A stretch of 64,000 nucleotides of DNA, taken from the NCBI GenBank assembly GCA_963665045.2, contig CAXXJQ010000003.1, forward strand, positions 1,364,001 through 1,428,000. The letters run 5' to 3'. Under the pieces are notes generated by a model. That model saw only the letters and a program-made list of their open reading frames with translations, was not told the DNA's origin and made no database searches. Below, in pieces: positions 19,270 to 29,395 of the stretch. A program made the translations under genes and the position numbers. Within the stretch, counting starts at the first letter, position 1; each line of letters opens with the position of its first letter. The stretch comes from JAFGRU01 sp016934985 (lineage in GTDB: Bacteria > Desulfobacterota > Desulfuromonadia > Desulfuromonadales > JAAYDE01).

Positions 19270-20475
19270 TTAAAGATTCTCCAACAAATGTCCCATTTTT
19301 TCACGCTTGGTCTGAAGATAATGAAGGTTGCTGCGAGTGGGCGGAATCTGGATGGGAACGCGTTCGACAATTTCCAGCCCGTAACCTTCCAACCCGACGA
19401 TCTTTTTAGGGTTATTGGTCATCAATTTGAGTCGTCTCACACCCAGATCGGTAAGAATCTGGGCGCCCAAACCGTAATCACGAAGATCAGGTTTAAAACC
19501 GAGGGCGACATTGGCCTCGACCGTATCGTGTCCCTGGTCCTGCAAAGCGTAAGCTCTCAGTTTATTGATCAGGCCTATCCCCCGCCCTTCCTGGCGCATG
19601 TAGAGAATAATGCCCTTCCCTTCCTTTTCAATCTGCATCATTGCCGCATGCAGCTGATCTCCGCAATCACAGCGGCAGGAACCGAAAACGTCCCCGGTGA
19701 GACATTCGGAATGAACCCGCACCAGGATCGGCTCATCGCCGTCAATTTGTCCTTTTACAAGGGCGAGATGTTGAGCATCGTCAACATCATTTTCGTAGGC
19801 AATAGCCTGGAAGTTACCGCCAAATTCCGTCGGTATGGTGGTTTCCGCAGCACGCCGGACCAGAAGTTCCTTGCGCATGCGGTAGGCCACCAGTTCGGCA
19901 ATGGTAACAATGCGCAAATCATGTCGCCGGGAAAATTGCTGAAGCTGGGCCATGCGCGCCATTGTTCCGTCATCATTCATAATTTCACAGATGACCCCGG
20001 CCGGTTTGAGACCAGCGAGACGGGCCAGATCGAGGGAACCCTCGGTCTGGCCGGCACGCACCAGCACGCCGCCCCGCTTGGCACGCAGGGGAAAAACATG
20101 ACCGGGACGAGCGAGATCAAGGGGAGTGGTCTCATCGTCAATAGCGACCTGAATGGTATGAGCCCGATCTGCCGCGGAAATACCGGTCGAGACCCCTTTG
20201 CGCGCCTCGATGGAAACGGTGAAGGCGGTGCCAAAGCTGGAACTGTTTTCCTGAACCATAAGCGGCAAGTTGAGATAATCGGCCCGCTCTTCGCTCAGGG
20301 AAAGGCAGATGAGGCCGCGCCCTTCCTTGGCCATAAAATTTATGTCCTGCGGGGTAACCATCTCGGCCGCCATGGCCAGATCGCCTTCATTTTCCCTATC
20401 TTCATCATCAACCAGGATCACCATTTTCCCCTGGCGGATTTCTTTCAAGGCTGCTTCAACATTGGATATCGGCAT
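19270..20475 (-). CDS. ribBA: Bifunctional DHBP synthase / GTP cyclohydrolase II
   Basis: Makes both riboflavin precursors: 3,4-dihydroxy-2-butanone 4-phosphate from ribulose 5-phosphate, and the pyrimidine from GTP. The 401-residue protein has the RibB domain at about 1-200 (VDDEDRENEGDLAMAAE, the acidic metal-binding loop) and RibA at about 205-400, with the zinc ligands in GSCRCDCGDQLH and the catalytic MRQEGRGIGL. Both halves look intact. It sits between ribE and ribH. Confidence 0.97.
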   Translation of the reverse strand: MPISNVEAALKEIRQGKMVILVDDEDRENEGDLAMAAEMVTPQDINFMAKEGRGLICLSLSEERADYLNLPLMVQENSSSFGTAFTVSIEARKGVSTGISAADRAHTIQVAIDDETTPLDLARPGHVFPLRAKRGGVLVRAGQTEGSLDLARLAGLKPAGVICEIMNDDGTMARMAQLQQFSRRHDLRIVTIAELVAYRMRKELLVRRAAETTIPTEFGGNFQAIAYENDVDDAQHLALVKGQIDGDEPILVRVHSECLTGDVFGSCRCDCGDQLHAAMMQIEKEGKGIILYMRQEGRGIGLINKLRAYALQDQGHDTVEANVALGFKPDLRDYGLGAQILTDLGVRRLKLMTNNPKKIVGLEGYGLEIVERVPIQIPPTRSNLHYLQTKREKMGHLLENL

Positions 20476-20508
20476 TGTCCTTCTCCTTCTTACGAGCGCC
20501 GTATTATT

Positions 20509-21162
20509 TCACAGAAAGCCGTGCTTCGCAAGAAATTGGCTGTCCACCTTGTTTTTATCCCCCCCCTCAGCCGGTAAATTCAGAAGCCGTTCGATGTATT
20601 TGGCAAAAATGTCGACTTCAATATTGACCGGATCGCCAATTTTGCGATCTTTAAGGGTGGTCTTTTCCAGAGTATGAGGAATAACCGCAATGGTGAAATC
20701 CTCCTCGCCAACGGTATTAACGGTCAGGCTGATGCCATCAATAGCGACGGAACCTTTAGCCACCAGGTAGCGACAGGTTCCCCTGGATAACTTAAAACCC
20801 ATGCGGATGCAATTCTGTTCTAAACTGCGACTGGTAAGAACCGCAACCTCATCCACGTGGCCGTAAACCAGGTGACCACCCAGGCGGCTGGACAGGGTCA
20901 AGGCCCGCTCCAAATTAACACTGCTGCCGGCCTTGAGACGAACGAGAGTAGTTTTTTCAAGGGTTTCAGGTGAGACGTCGGCGCAGAATTGTCCGGATTG
21001 CAAGGAAACGACGGTCAGGCAGACGCCATTGACCGCAATGCTGTCCCCTGTCCGGATATCATCCCCGGGCAGCCCACCCAATTGAACGGTCAGGCGATAG
21101 TCGTCGGATTGCCGTTGCACACGTCCGATCTTTCCAACATCCTCAATCAGCCCGGTGAACAT
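20509..21162 (-). CDS. ribE: Riboflavin synthase, alpha chain
   Basis: Dismutates two lumazines into riboflavin plus the ribityl-uracil. The start is the ATG at 21162, preceded by AAGGAGAGG; the protein of 217 residues begins MFTGLIEDVGKI, the family N terminus. It consists of two similar barrel halves (about 1-90 and 95-195), the second starting near GHLVYGHVDEVA. It overlaps ribD by 20 bases. Confidence 0.96.
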   Translation of the reverse strand: MFTGLIEDVGKIGRVQRQSDDYRLTVQLGGLPGDDIRTGDSIAVNGVCLTVVSLQSGQFCADVSPETLEKTTLVRLKAGSSVNLERALTLSSRLGGHLVYGHVDEVAVLTSRSLEQNCIRMGFKLSRGTCRYLVAKGSVAIDGISLTVNTVGEEDFTIAVIPHTLEKTTLKDRKIGDPVNIEVDIFAKYIERLLNLPAEGGDKNKVDSQFLAKHGFL

Positions 21163-22255
21163 GCGGAACCTCTCCTTCAATTAGAATATCCGGCCCCCAA
21201 TAGGAATATCGCACACCCTCAAGCTGAACCGCCTCTTTCATAAACCGCACCCCTTCCCCTGAAAACAAGGTCAAACCGTCCCCGCCGCCAAGGATCCTGG
21301 GGGCGATAAACAGCATGAGACGGTCAATCAACTGCCGATGCCACATCTCGGCATTGAGACGGCTGCCTCCTTCCAAAAGAATACTATGAATATCCATTTT
21401 TCCCAACTCCCGCAAGAGGACAGCCAGATCGATGCGTCCGTTGCGGCCGGAGACCTGCATGACCTGGACACCGGGTTTTTCATAGGGCCGGATTCTGTCC
21501 GAGGGGATATCAGAAGACACCGCGAGCAGGGTTGGTGCGCTGGATTCAAGGTGAAAAACCTGGGCGTGTTCCGGAACTCGCAAAACAGAATCCACGACTA
21601 CCCGGATTGCATCCCGACCACCGTCTTGTAAGCGGGTGGTAAGACGCGGATCGTCCTTGATAACGGTCCCCGCGCCAACCATGACGGCGTCCATCCGATC
21701 ACGCAGGCGGTGCACTTTCTCGCGGCTCGGGTCACTCGAAATCCACCGGGAATCTCCGCTGGAAGTGGCAACTTGGCCGTCCAGGGTCATGGCAGCCTTG
21801 AGGATGACATAAGGCAGACCGGTGCGGACAACCTTGGCAAAAGGGGCAATTAAACGCTTGCATTCATCCTCAAGAATGCCGCAGGCGGTTTGGATCCCGG
21901 ACGCCTCAAGTTGTGCCAGGCCCTTGCCGTCAACCCGCGGGTTAGGGTCCCTGGTCCCGGCGAAAACCCGCGCAATGCCGGCTTTTTTTATGGCCTCTGT
22001 ACAGGGGCCGGTACGCCCTTGATGGGAACAGGGCTCCAAAGTGACATAAAGATCGGCGCCAACAGTCAGTGCACCGGCTTCCTGCAAAGCGAAGATCTCA
22101 GCATGGGGTTGGCCTGCACAAGGATGGAACCCCCTTCCGACAATGATGTTTTCGCGCACCACGACAGCACCAACGGGGGGATTGGGGGCGGTCCTCCCCT
22201 CCCCTTTGTGAGCCAGATCCAAAGCCTGGCGCATGTATTTTTGTTCGGGAGTCAT
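21143..22255 (-). CDS. ribD: Bifunctional riboflavin pyrimidine deaminase/reductase
   Basis: Carries out the deaminase and reductase steps after GTP cyclohydrolase II. The 370-residue protein has an N-terminal zinc deaminase domain (about 1-145: HAEIFALQEAG and PCSHQGRTGPC, zinc ligands) and a C-terminal NADPH-dependent reductase domain (LKAAMTLDGQVATSSGDSRW; LEGGSRLNAEM). Its start is 24 bases after nrdR. Together with ribE, ribBA and ribH it completes the riboflavin pathway except for the phosphatase step. Confidence 0.96.
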   Translation of the reverse strand: MTPEQKYMRQALDLAHKGEGRTAPNPPVGAVVVRENIIVGRGFHPCAGQPHAEIFALQEAGALTVGADLYVTLEPCSHQGRTGPCTEAIKKAGIARVFAGTRDPNPRVDGKGLAQLEASGIQTACGILEDECKRLIAPFAKVVRTGLPYVILKAAMTLDGQVATSSGDSRWISSDPSREKVHRLRDRMDAVMVGAGTVIKDDPRLTTRLQDGGRDAIRVVVDSVLRVPEHAQVFHLESSAPTLLAVSSDIPSDRIRPYEKPGVQVMQVSGRNGRIDLAVLLRELGKMDIHSILLEGGSRLNAEMWHRQLIDRLMLFIAPRILGGGDGLTLFSGEGVRFMKEAVQLEGVRYSYWGPDILIEGEVPHVHRAD

Positions 22256-22279
22256 GCTGTCATCGAATGACGAATGGGG

Positions 22280-22735
22280 TTATTTCTGCTGCAGAAGGTC
22301 CTTGAGTTCGATCATGAACTCGTTAAGATCCTTGAACTGCCGGTACACAGAGGCAAAGCGAACATAGGCAACCTGGTCGATGCCATGGAGGGCCTGCATG
22401 ACCGCTTCACCAATGCGACTCGAATCGATTTCCTTTTCAGCCCCTTCCTGAAAGTGCTGCTCAAGGCCGTCGACAATTTTTTCGATTGTTTCGATGGAAA
22501 CCGGCCGCTTTTCACAAGCCCGTTGAATCCCTGCGATGATCTTCTGACGGTCAAACATCTCCCGCCGGCCATCCTTTTTAATAACAAGAGGCAGGGTGTC
22601 TTCAACTCTCTCAAAAGTGGTGAACCGGCGCAGGCACGAAATACACTCCCGTCGACGGCGGATAATGTTGCCCTCCTTGCCGAGACGGGAGTCGATCACC
22701 TTGGTATCGGTATGCTGGCAAAAGGGGCATTTCAT
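22280..22735 (-). CDS. nrdR: Transcriptional repressor NrdR
   Basis: NrdR senses ATP/dATP and represses ribonucleotide reductase genes. The 151-residue protein has an N-terminal zinc ribbon (CPFCQHTDTKVIDSR ... CISCLRRFTTFERVE) and an ATP-cone domain (about 50-140). It overlaps the dCMP deaminase gene by four bases (ATGA), pairing two genes that govern dNTP supply. It is commonly found between glyA and ribD in this group. Confidence 0.96.
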   Translation of the reverse strand: MKCPFCQHTDTKVIDSRLGKEGNIIRRRRECISCLRRFTTFERVEDTLPLVIKKDGRREMFDRQKIIAGIQRACEKRPVSIETIEKIVDGLEQHFQEGAEKEIDSSRIGEAVMQALHGIDQVAYVRFASVYRQFKDLNEFMIELKDLLQQK

Positions 22736-23207
22736 ATTGGTTCCTCTTCAGGTTTTTTCTCCAAAAGAGTATGGTAGGGAAGAAAAGCGATCCCCGCCTC
22801 CTTAAGCATATCGGAAGAAAGCTCGTCCGGATAACCGTCCATATAGACTATCTGTTTAATGCCGGCATTGATCAGCATCTTGGCGCAGATAACGCACGGG
22901 GCAGTCGTGCAGTAGAGCGTCGACCCATCGATGTTGACACCATGTTTGGCGGCCTGAATAATGGCGTTCTGTTCAGCGTGCAAACCACGGCAGAGTTCAT
23001 GCCTTTCGCCCGAAGGAACCTTGAGCCGTTCGCGCAGGCAGCCGCTTTCGGAGCAGTGGGTAATCCCCGAAGGAACGCCGTTATAGCCGGTGGCCAGAAT
23101 ATTTTTATCCTTCACCAGGACCGCACCGACAAAACGCCTCAGACAGGTGGAACGCTTGGCCACCAGCTTGGCGATGTCCATGAAATATTCTTCCCAGGAC
23201 GGCCGCA

Positions 23208-23211
<4 letters not shown>
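22732..23211 (-). CDS. dCMP deaminase (ComEB family)
   Basis: Probably deaminates dCMP to dUMP for thymidylate synthesis. The 159-residue protein starts at the ATG at 23211, which overlaps the glyA stop by four bases; an upstream open extension to 23250 lies inside glyA. It has the zinc deaminase signatures HAEQNAIIQAAKHG and TTAPCVICAKMLINAGI plus an N-terminal MMRPSWEEYFMDIAKL typical of the family. Placement beside glyA (which feeds thymidylate synthase with methylene-folate) fits. Confidence 0.92.
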
Positions 23212-24461
<1,250 letters not shown>

Positions 24462-24502
24462 GAAATAAACACCTCCTGCTGAGATCAAGCAAATCCATCA
24501 AA

Positions 24503-24533
24503 ATTAAAAAGCAGGCTGAGCCTGCTTTTTAAT
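24503..24533 (-). terminator. Intrinsic terminator-like hairpin between rpiB and glyA
   Basis: A 15-base perfect stem (24503-24517 with 24519-24533) centred on AGCAGGCT/AGCCTGCT, ending in TTTTTAATTTT on the minus strand. It works in either direction by symmetry. It would end or attenuate transcripts from fabF-rpiB before glyA. Confidence 0.7.
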
Positions 24534-24543
24534 CACATATTTG

Positions 24544-25002
24544 TCAAGATTTAAAAAGCTCTTTTTCTATCTCCCTGATTTTGTCCAACCGCTTTTGGTG
24601 TCGCCCCCCTTCGAATTCTGATGAAAGCCAGATTTCAACCATCCGGCAAGCTATTTCGGGAGTCAACACCCGGCCTCCGAGAACAATGATATTGGCATCA
24701 TTGTGTTCCTTGGACATACGGGCCGTAAACTCATCATTAATCAGTGCAGCCCTGACGCCCGGAAACTTGTTGGCAACGATTGACATGCCGATCCCGGTGC
24801 CGCAGACCAGAATACCTTTTTCGACCCTTCCTTCGGAAACCTCACGGGCCACCTTCTCGCCGAAATCAGGGTAATCGACAGAATCGTTGTTGAAGGTGCC
24901 CAGATCCCGGCATTCGATGCCAAGTTTCCCAAGAAATTTTTTAACGGCCGCCTTAAGGTCGAGTCCGCCGTGATCGCTGGCAATAGTGAACATAGCGCTC
25001 AT
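24544..25002 (-). CDS. rpiB: Ribose-5-phosphate isomerase B
   Basis: Interconverts ribose 5-phosphate and ribulose 5-phosphate. The 152-residue protein has the RpiB/LacA fold with IASDHGGLDLKAAVK, the active-site Cys in GILVCGTGIGMSI and HNDANIIVLGGR. Its ATG overlaps the fabF stop by four bases. RpiB feeds ribulose 5-phosphate used by RibBA, though the two are not adjacent. Confidence 0.96.
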   Translation of the reverse strand: MSAMFTIASDHGGLDLKAAVKKFLGKLGIECRDLGTFNNDSVDYPDFGEKVAREVSEGRVEKGILVCGTGIGMSIVANKFPGVRAALINDEFTARMSKEHNDANIIVLGGRVLTPEIACRMVEIWLSSEFEGGRHQKRLDKIREIEKELFKS

Positions 25003-26231
25003 ACCTTACGGAAAACCAGGGTGGCATTGGTGCCACCGAAACCGAAAGAATTGGACATGGCCACTTTAACATCCGCCTGTCTCGGCTGGTTGGGAACATA
25101 ATCAAGGTCGCATTCAGGGTCGGGCTCTTCATAGTTGATGGTCGGCGGCACCGCCCCTCGTTCCATAGTGAGAAGACAATATGCGGCTTCAAGTGCCCCG
25201 GCGGCACCCAGAGCGTGCCCGGTCATCCCCTTGGTGGAGCTGATCATAACCTTCTTGGCGTAATCCCCGAAAACAGTCTTGACCGCCAGGGTTTCGTAGT
25301 AATCATTCATGGGCGTTGAGGTGCCATGGGCGTTGATGTAGTCAACATCTTCGGGTGCGATACCGGCCGTGGAAAGAGCCATTTTCATACACCTTACTGC
25401 GCCTTCGCCTCCGGGAGCCGGAGCCGTAAGATGGTGCGCATCACTGGTAAGGCCGTACCCGCAGATCTCGCCATAAATTTTTGCCCCGCGTTTGCGCGCG
25501 CTTTCGTATTCTTCCAGAATGAGAATACCGGCCCCCTCGGCCATGATAAACCCGTCCCGGTTTTTCTCAAACGGCCGACTGGCCCCCTTGGGGTCGTCAT
25601 TGCGGGTGGAGAGGGCCTTCATGATATTGAAACCGCCAACACCTAAAATGGTGATGGTCGACTCGGTCCCTCCGGCGATCATGGCGTCGGCATCCCCTCT
25701 CTGAATAATCCGAAAAGCGTCGCCAATAGAATGGGTTCCCGTGGCACAAGCGCTACAAACCGACAGGTTGGGTCCCTTGGCGCCATACCTCATGGAGATA
25801 AGACCCGGAGCGAGGTTGATGATCACCATAGGGATGAAAAAAGGGCTCAGTTTTTTATATCCACCTGCCAAAACGGCTTCGTGATATTTTTCGATAGCCG
25901 GCAAACCGCCAAGGCCGGCCCCCACCAGAACCCCGACACGTTCAGCATTCTCTTCAGTAATTTCAAAACCCGAATCCTTTAAAGCCATGCCGCTGGCTGC
26001 AATGGCATACTGGATAAAGGTATCCATCTTGCGGACCTCTTTCTTGTCAAAAAACTCCGCAGTATTGAAATCCCTGACCTCACCGGCAATGTGGGTGGGC
26101 AATTGAGAGGCGTCAAATCGGGTAATGGGTCCGATACCTGACTCGGCCGCCATGAGACCAGCCCAGTTCTTTTCCAAACCGGTACCCAAGGCGGAAATGG
26201 CACTGATACCTGTTACAACAACTCGTCGCAT
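24999..26231 (-). CDS. fabF: 3-oxoacyl-ACP synthase II
   Basis: Condensing enzyme for fatty acid elongation. The start is the ATG at 26231 (410 residues; MRRVVVTGISAISALG); longer in-frame sequence to 26324 runs back through the hairpin after acpP. The catalytic triad is visible as Cys in SVCSACATGTHSIGDA, His in NAHGTSTPMND and His in KGMTGHALGAAGALEA. It follows acpP across a strong hairpin at 26324-26355. Confidence 0.97.
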   Translation of the reverse strand: MRRVVVTGISAISALGTGLEKNWAGLMAAESGIGPITRFDASQLPTHIAGEVRDFNTAEFFDKKEVRKMDTFIQYAIAASGMALKDSGFEITEENAERVGVLVGAGLGGLPAIEKYHEAVLAGGYKKLSPFFIPMVIINLAPGLISMRYGAKGPNLSVCSACATGTHSIGDAFRIIQRGDADAMIAGGTESTITILGVGGFNIMKALSTRNDDPKGASRPFEKNRDGFIMAEGAGILILEEYESARKRGAKIYGEICGYGLTSDAHHLTAPAPGGEGAVRCMKMALSTAGIAPEDVDYINAHGTSTPMNDYYETLAVKTVFGDYAKKVMISSTKGMTGHALGAAGALEAAYCLLTMERGAVPPTINYEEPDPECDLDYVPNQPRQADVKVAMSNSFGFGGTNATLVFRKV

Positions 26232-26323
26232 TTCTATAGCTACTTTCCTTTTTTTGTTTTTTACGAAAACGCAAAACCGGCCAGCAGCACCTGACAAACC
26301 GACAAAATTATCAGTGCCGGTCA

Positions 26324-26355
26324 AAAGGGGAAGGGCCGGGCGGCCCTTCCCCTTT
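26324..26355 (-). terminator. Hairpin between acpP and fabF
   Basis: A perfect 14-base stem (26324-26337 with 26342-26355, loop of 4) followed on the minus strand by TTTTGACC. Rich in G-C and strongly stable. It probably ends most acpP transcripts, letting the abundant carrier protein be made in excess over FabF. The short U-tract leaves some doubt. Confidence 0.65.
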
Positions 26356-26359
26356 AATC

Positions 26360-26593
26360 TTAGGTGTGCTGGTTGATATAATCAATCGCGTCTTGAACAG
26401 TTTGGACCTTTTCGGCATCTTCGTCGGAGATTTCGATGTCAAACTCCTCTTCGAGGGCCATAACAAGCTCCACGGTATCCAGGGAATCAGCGCCCAGATC
26501 ATCCATGAAGGACGCTTCATCTGTTACCTGATCTTCCTCGACACCAAGCTGTTCCGCAACCAGTTGTTTTACTCTCTCGGCAATAGAAGCCAT
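26360..26593 (-). CDS. acpP: Acyl carrier protein
   Basis: Carries growing acyl chains on a phosphopantetheine arm. The 77-residue acidic protein has the modification site Ser in DDLGADSLDTVELVMAL. A strong AGGAGG precedes the ATG at 26593. It sits in the standard fabD-fabG-acpP-fabF order and also supplies LpxA, LpxD and PlsX with substrates. Confidence 0.98.
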   Translation of the reverse strand: MASIAERVKQLVAEQLGVEEDQVTDEASFMDDLGADSLDTVELVMALEEEFDIEISDEDAEKVQTVQDAIDYINQHT

Positions 26594-26655
26594 TGGTGAA
26601 TCCTCCTTTTTGATTTAACCTGTTTGGTGTTGCTCAATGGTTTACATTGTTTTAC

Positions 26656-27393
26656 TTACATATACATACCGCCATTCACGGCCAGCACCTGACCCGTGAT
26701 ATAGCCTGCCTTTTGTGACGCAAGAAATAGAACCGCCTGTGTAACATCTTCCGTTTGTCCCAGTTTGCCCAGAGGAATCTGCGAGGTCAACTCTTCTTTT
26801 ATCTTTTCCGGAAGAACGTCGGTCATGTCCGTAACGATAAAGCCCGGAGCGACAGCATTGACGGTGATATTGCGGCGAGCAAGCTCGCGCGCATTGGAGC
26901 GGGTTAAACCTATGAGACCCGCCTTGCTGGCACAGTAGTTTGCCTGTCCCGCGTTCCCCATCTGGCCGACAACAGAAGAGATGTTGACGATTCGCCCATA
27001 CCTCCCTTTGGACATGATCTTAGCACCTTCGCGGGTGCAGAGAAAAGCGCCTTTCAAGTTGATATTCAAAACGGCGTCCCAATCCTCGTCCTTCATGCGC
27101 AACAGGAGAGCATCACGGGTAATCCCGGCATTGTTTACCAGGATATCGACGCTTCCATATTTTTCAACTGTGGCGTCAAAAACACTTTTGACCTGTTGGG
27201 CGTCCCTGACATCGGCCGTCTGGGCAAAAGCTTTGCCGCCAGCTTCCCTGATGGTTGCGGAAAGCCTTTCCGCCTGGTCGGGGTCTATATCGACAATCAC
27301 GACCCTGGCACCTTCACGGGCCAGAGCCTGCGCAATTGATGCGCCTATGCCACGACCAGCTCCGGTGACAACCGCGGTCTTGTCTCTCGGCAC
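26656..27393 (-). CDS. fabG: 3-oxoacyl-ACP reductase FabG
   Basis: NADPH-dependent reductase of the fatty acid cycle. The 245-residue short-chain dehydrogenase has the cofactor loop TGAGRGIGASIAQALA, the NNAG motif (VNNAGITRDALLLRM) and the catalytic Ser-Tyr-Lys (ISSVVGQ; YCASKAG). Translation starts at GTG (27393) behind AAAGGAGG. It follows fabD by 22 bases. Confidence 0.97.
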   Translation of the reverse strand: MPRDKTAVVTGAGRGIGASIAQALAREGARVVIVDIDPDQAERLSATIREAGGKAFAQTADVRDAQQVKSVFDATVEKYGSVDILVNNAGITRDALLLRMKDEDWDAVLNINLKGAFLCTREGAKIMSKGRYGRIVNISSVVGQMGNAGQANYCASKAGLIGLTRSNARELARRNITVNAVAPGFIVTDMTDVLPEKIKEELTSQIPLGKLGQTEDVTQAVLFLASQKAGYITGQVLAVNGGMYM

Positions 27394-27415
27394 TTTTTCC
27401 CTCCTTTGTAAAAGG

Positions 27416-28333
27416 TTACTGAAAAACCTTCAAACCGTTTATTCCATCAACAGCGTGAGCTTGAACTTTCTTGTTTATACGTTTGATAAGGCCGCTCAGA
27501 ACCTTTCCGGGGCCCAACTCAACAAAAGAATCGACCCCGCTGCGAATCATTTCCTCAACGGAATCCTCCCACAATACCGGAGAACTTACCTGGCGAACCA
27601 GGAACTCCGCCACCCTTGAGTGATCATTATTGGCTTTCCCTTCAACATTGGTCACAACCGGTGTTTTGAAAGGATTGAAGGTGATCTCAGAAAAAAGTTT
27701 TTCAAGGCGCAGTCCGGCTTGCTCCATGAGAACACAGTGAAAAGGTGCGCTTACCGGCAGCAAGACCGCTTTGCGGCAGCCTTTCTCCCTGGCAAGTTCC
27801 AGGGCACGATTGACAGCTTCGGTATGACCGGCGATGACGATCTGCCCGGGTGAGTTAAAATTAGCCGGAGAAACGACCTGATCGGCGGCAGCCGCCTTGC
27901 AGACTTCCTCAATGGTGTGGTTCTCAAGACCAAGAACAGCTGCCATGGTACCGGTTCCAACAGGAACCGCTTCCTGCATGAACAGGCCCCGCTGTCGAAC
28001 GGCCCTGACGGCATCGGAAAAGCTGAGGACCTGGGCGGCAACCAGAGCCGCATATTCACCTAAAGAGTGTCCTGCAAGAAGTGTCGGGCAGAGATCGGTT
28101 TCAGTTTCCACAACTCTCAGCACTGCCGTGCTGACAGCGAGGATGGCGGGTTGGGTGTATTCGGTCAGTTTAAGTTTTTCTTCAGGTCCTTCAAAGCAGA
28201 GCCGGGAAAGTGAGAAACCCAGGGTGTCATCGGCTTCCTCGAAAACCTGCCGGGCCACAGAAAAATTATCGGCCAGTTCTTTTCCCATACCCGGCGTTTG
28301 AGAACCTTGCCCCGGGAATACAAAACCAATCAT
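27416..28333 (-). CDS. fabD: Malonyl-CoA:ACP transacylase
   Basis: Loads malonyl groups onto acyl carrier protein. The 305-residue protein begins IGFVFPGQGSQTPGMGKEL, with the catalytic Ser in LLAGHSLGEYAALVAA and His in PVSAPFHCVLM. Normal length. Located between fabH and fabG. Confidence 0.97.
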   Translation of the reverse strand: MIGFVFPGQGSQTPGMGKELADNFSVARQVFEEADDTLGFSLSRLCFEGPEEKLKLTEYTQPAILAVSTAVLRVVETETDLCPTLLAGHSLGEYAALVAAQVLSFSDAVRAVRQRGLFMQEAVPVGTGTMAAVLGLENHTIEEVCKAAAADQVVSPANFNSPGQIVIAGHTEAVNRALELAREKGCRKAVLLPVSAPFHCVLMEQAGLRLEKLFSEITFNPFKTPVVTNVEGKANNDHSRVAEFLVRQVSSPVLWEDSVEEMIRSGVDSFVELGPGKVLSGLIKRINKKVQAHAVDGINGLKVFQ

Positions 28334-28372
28334 CGTATGTTTCTGCTCCCAAAAAACAATAGGGTGAAAAAA

Positions 28373-29350
28373 TCACCAGCGAATCAAAGCCGCTCCCGAT
28401 GTGAACCCGCTACCAAAAGCATTGAGAACAACCAAATCCCCTTCTTTAATTTGTCCGCTGCGATGCGCTTCGTCAAGGGCAATAGGAATGGACGCTGCGG
28501 AGGTGTTGGCGTAACTGGCGACATTGGAAAAAATTTTTTCAGGAGGAACTTTAAGACGTTTGCCCGTAGCGTCAAGAATCCTCTGATTAGCCTGATGGGG
28601 AATAATCAGAGCCACTTCTTCCCTAGTCACGCCGTTGGCTTCCAAAGCTTCAATTGCAACATCGGTAAGAGAGCAAACAGCAACTTTAAAAACCTCATTG
28701 CCCGCCATTTTTAAAAAATAAGAACCTTCATCGATACCTGCATGGGAAGGCGGGGTGCGCGATCCAAAACCGGCCTGGTATAAAAGTTCCCAGCGGCTGC
28801 CGTCGGTGTGCAGATGGGTGGAAAGAATACCCCTCTCTCCCTCCATGGTTTCCATTACCACGGCACCGGCACCGTCCCCGAATAAAACACAGGTCGAACG
28901 GTCATCCCAATTCACGGTCCGGGTCATGATCTCAGCACCAATGACCAGGGATTTTTTAACCCGCCCGGTTTTATGATACTGGTCGGCGGTGGAAAGACCA
29001 AATATAAAACCGCTGCAAGCAGCAGAGAGGTCGAAAGCAACGGCTTTTTTTGCAGCAAGATTTTTCTGCACCAGACAGGCGCAGGCAGGAAAAGGGAAGT
29101 CACCGGTTACAGAACCCATGACAATCAGGTCAAGTTCCGCGGGATCAACCCCGGCCATCTCGAGAGCATTTTGGGCAGCCCGAGTGGCCAGGTCCGACGT
29201 TGCTTCATTGTCGGCCGCAACATGCCGCTGTTTTATCCCGGTCCGGGTGACAATCCATTCGTCCGTAGTATCGAGGAATTTTTCAAGATCGGAGTTGGTG
29301 ACAACTTTTTCTGGAGCGTAGGACCCAGTCCCAATAATTCGCGCTTTCAT
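28373..29350 (-). CDS. fabH: 3-oxoacyl-ACP synthase III
   Basis: Starts fatty acid synthesis by condensing acetyl-CoA with malonyl-ACP. The 325-residue protein has the catalytic Cys in DLSAACSGFIFGL, His in LIIPHQANQRILDA and Asn in SYANTSAASIPIAL, i.e. a complete triad. It follows plsX by 45 bases. Confidence 0.97.
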   Translation of the reverse strand: MKARIIGTGSYAPEKVVTNSDLEKFLDTTDEWIVTRTGIKQRHVAADNEATSDLATRAAQNALEMAGVDPAELDLIVMGSVTGDFPFPACACLVQKNLAAKKAVAFDLSAACSGFIFGLSTADQYHKTGRVKKSLVIGAEIMTRTVNWDDRSTCVLFGDGAGAVVMETMEGERGILSTHLHTDGSRWELLYQAGFGSRTPPSHAGIDEGSYFLKMAGNEVFKVAVCSLTDVAIEALEANGVTREEVALIIPHQANQRILDATGKRLKVPPEKIFSNVASYANTSAASIPIALDEAHRSGQIKEGDLVVLNAFGSGFTSGAALIRW

Positions 29351-29395
29351 TATTCAATTAGCTCCCGGTTGGAATTGAATGGCCGCGAGACCACT

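Noticed and set aside
19288..20577. Open frame of 429 codons on the plus strand
   Set aside because: Antisense to ribBA with no recognisable domain.
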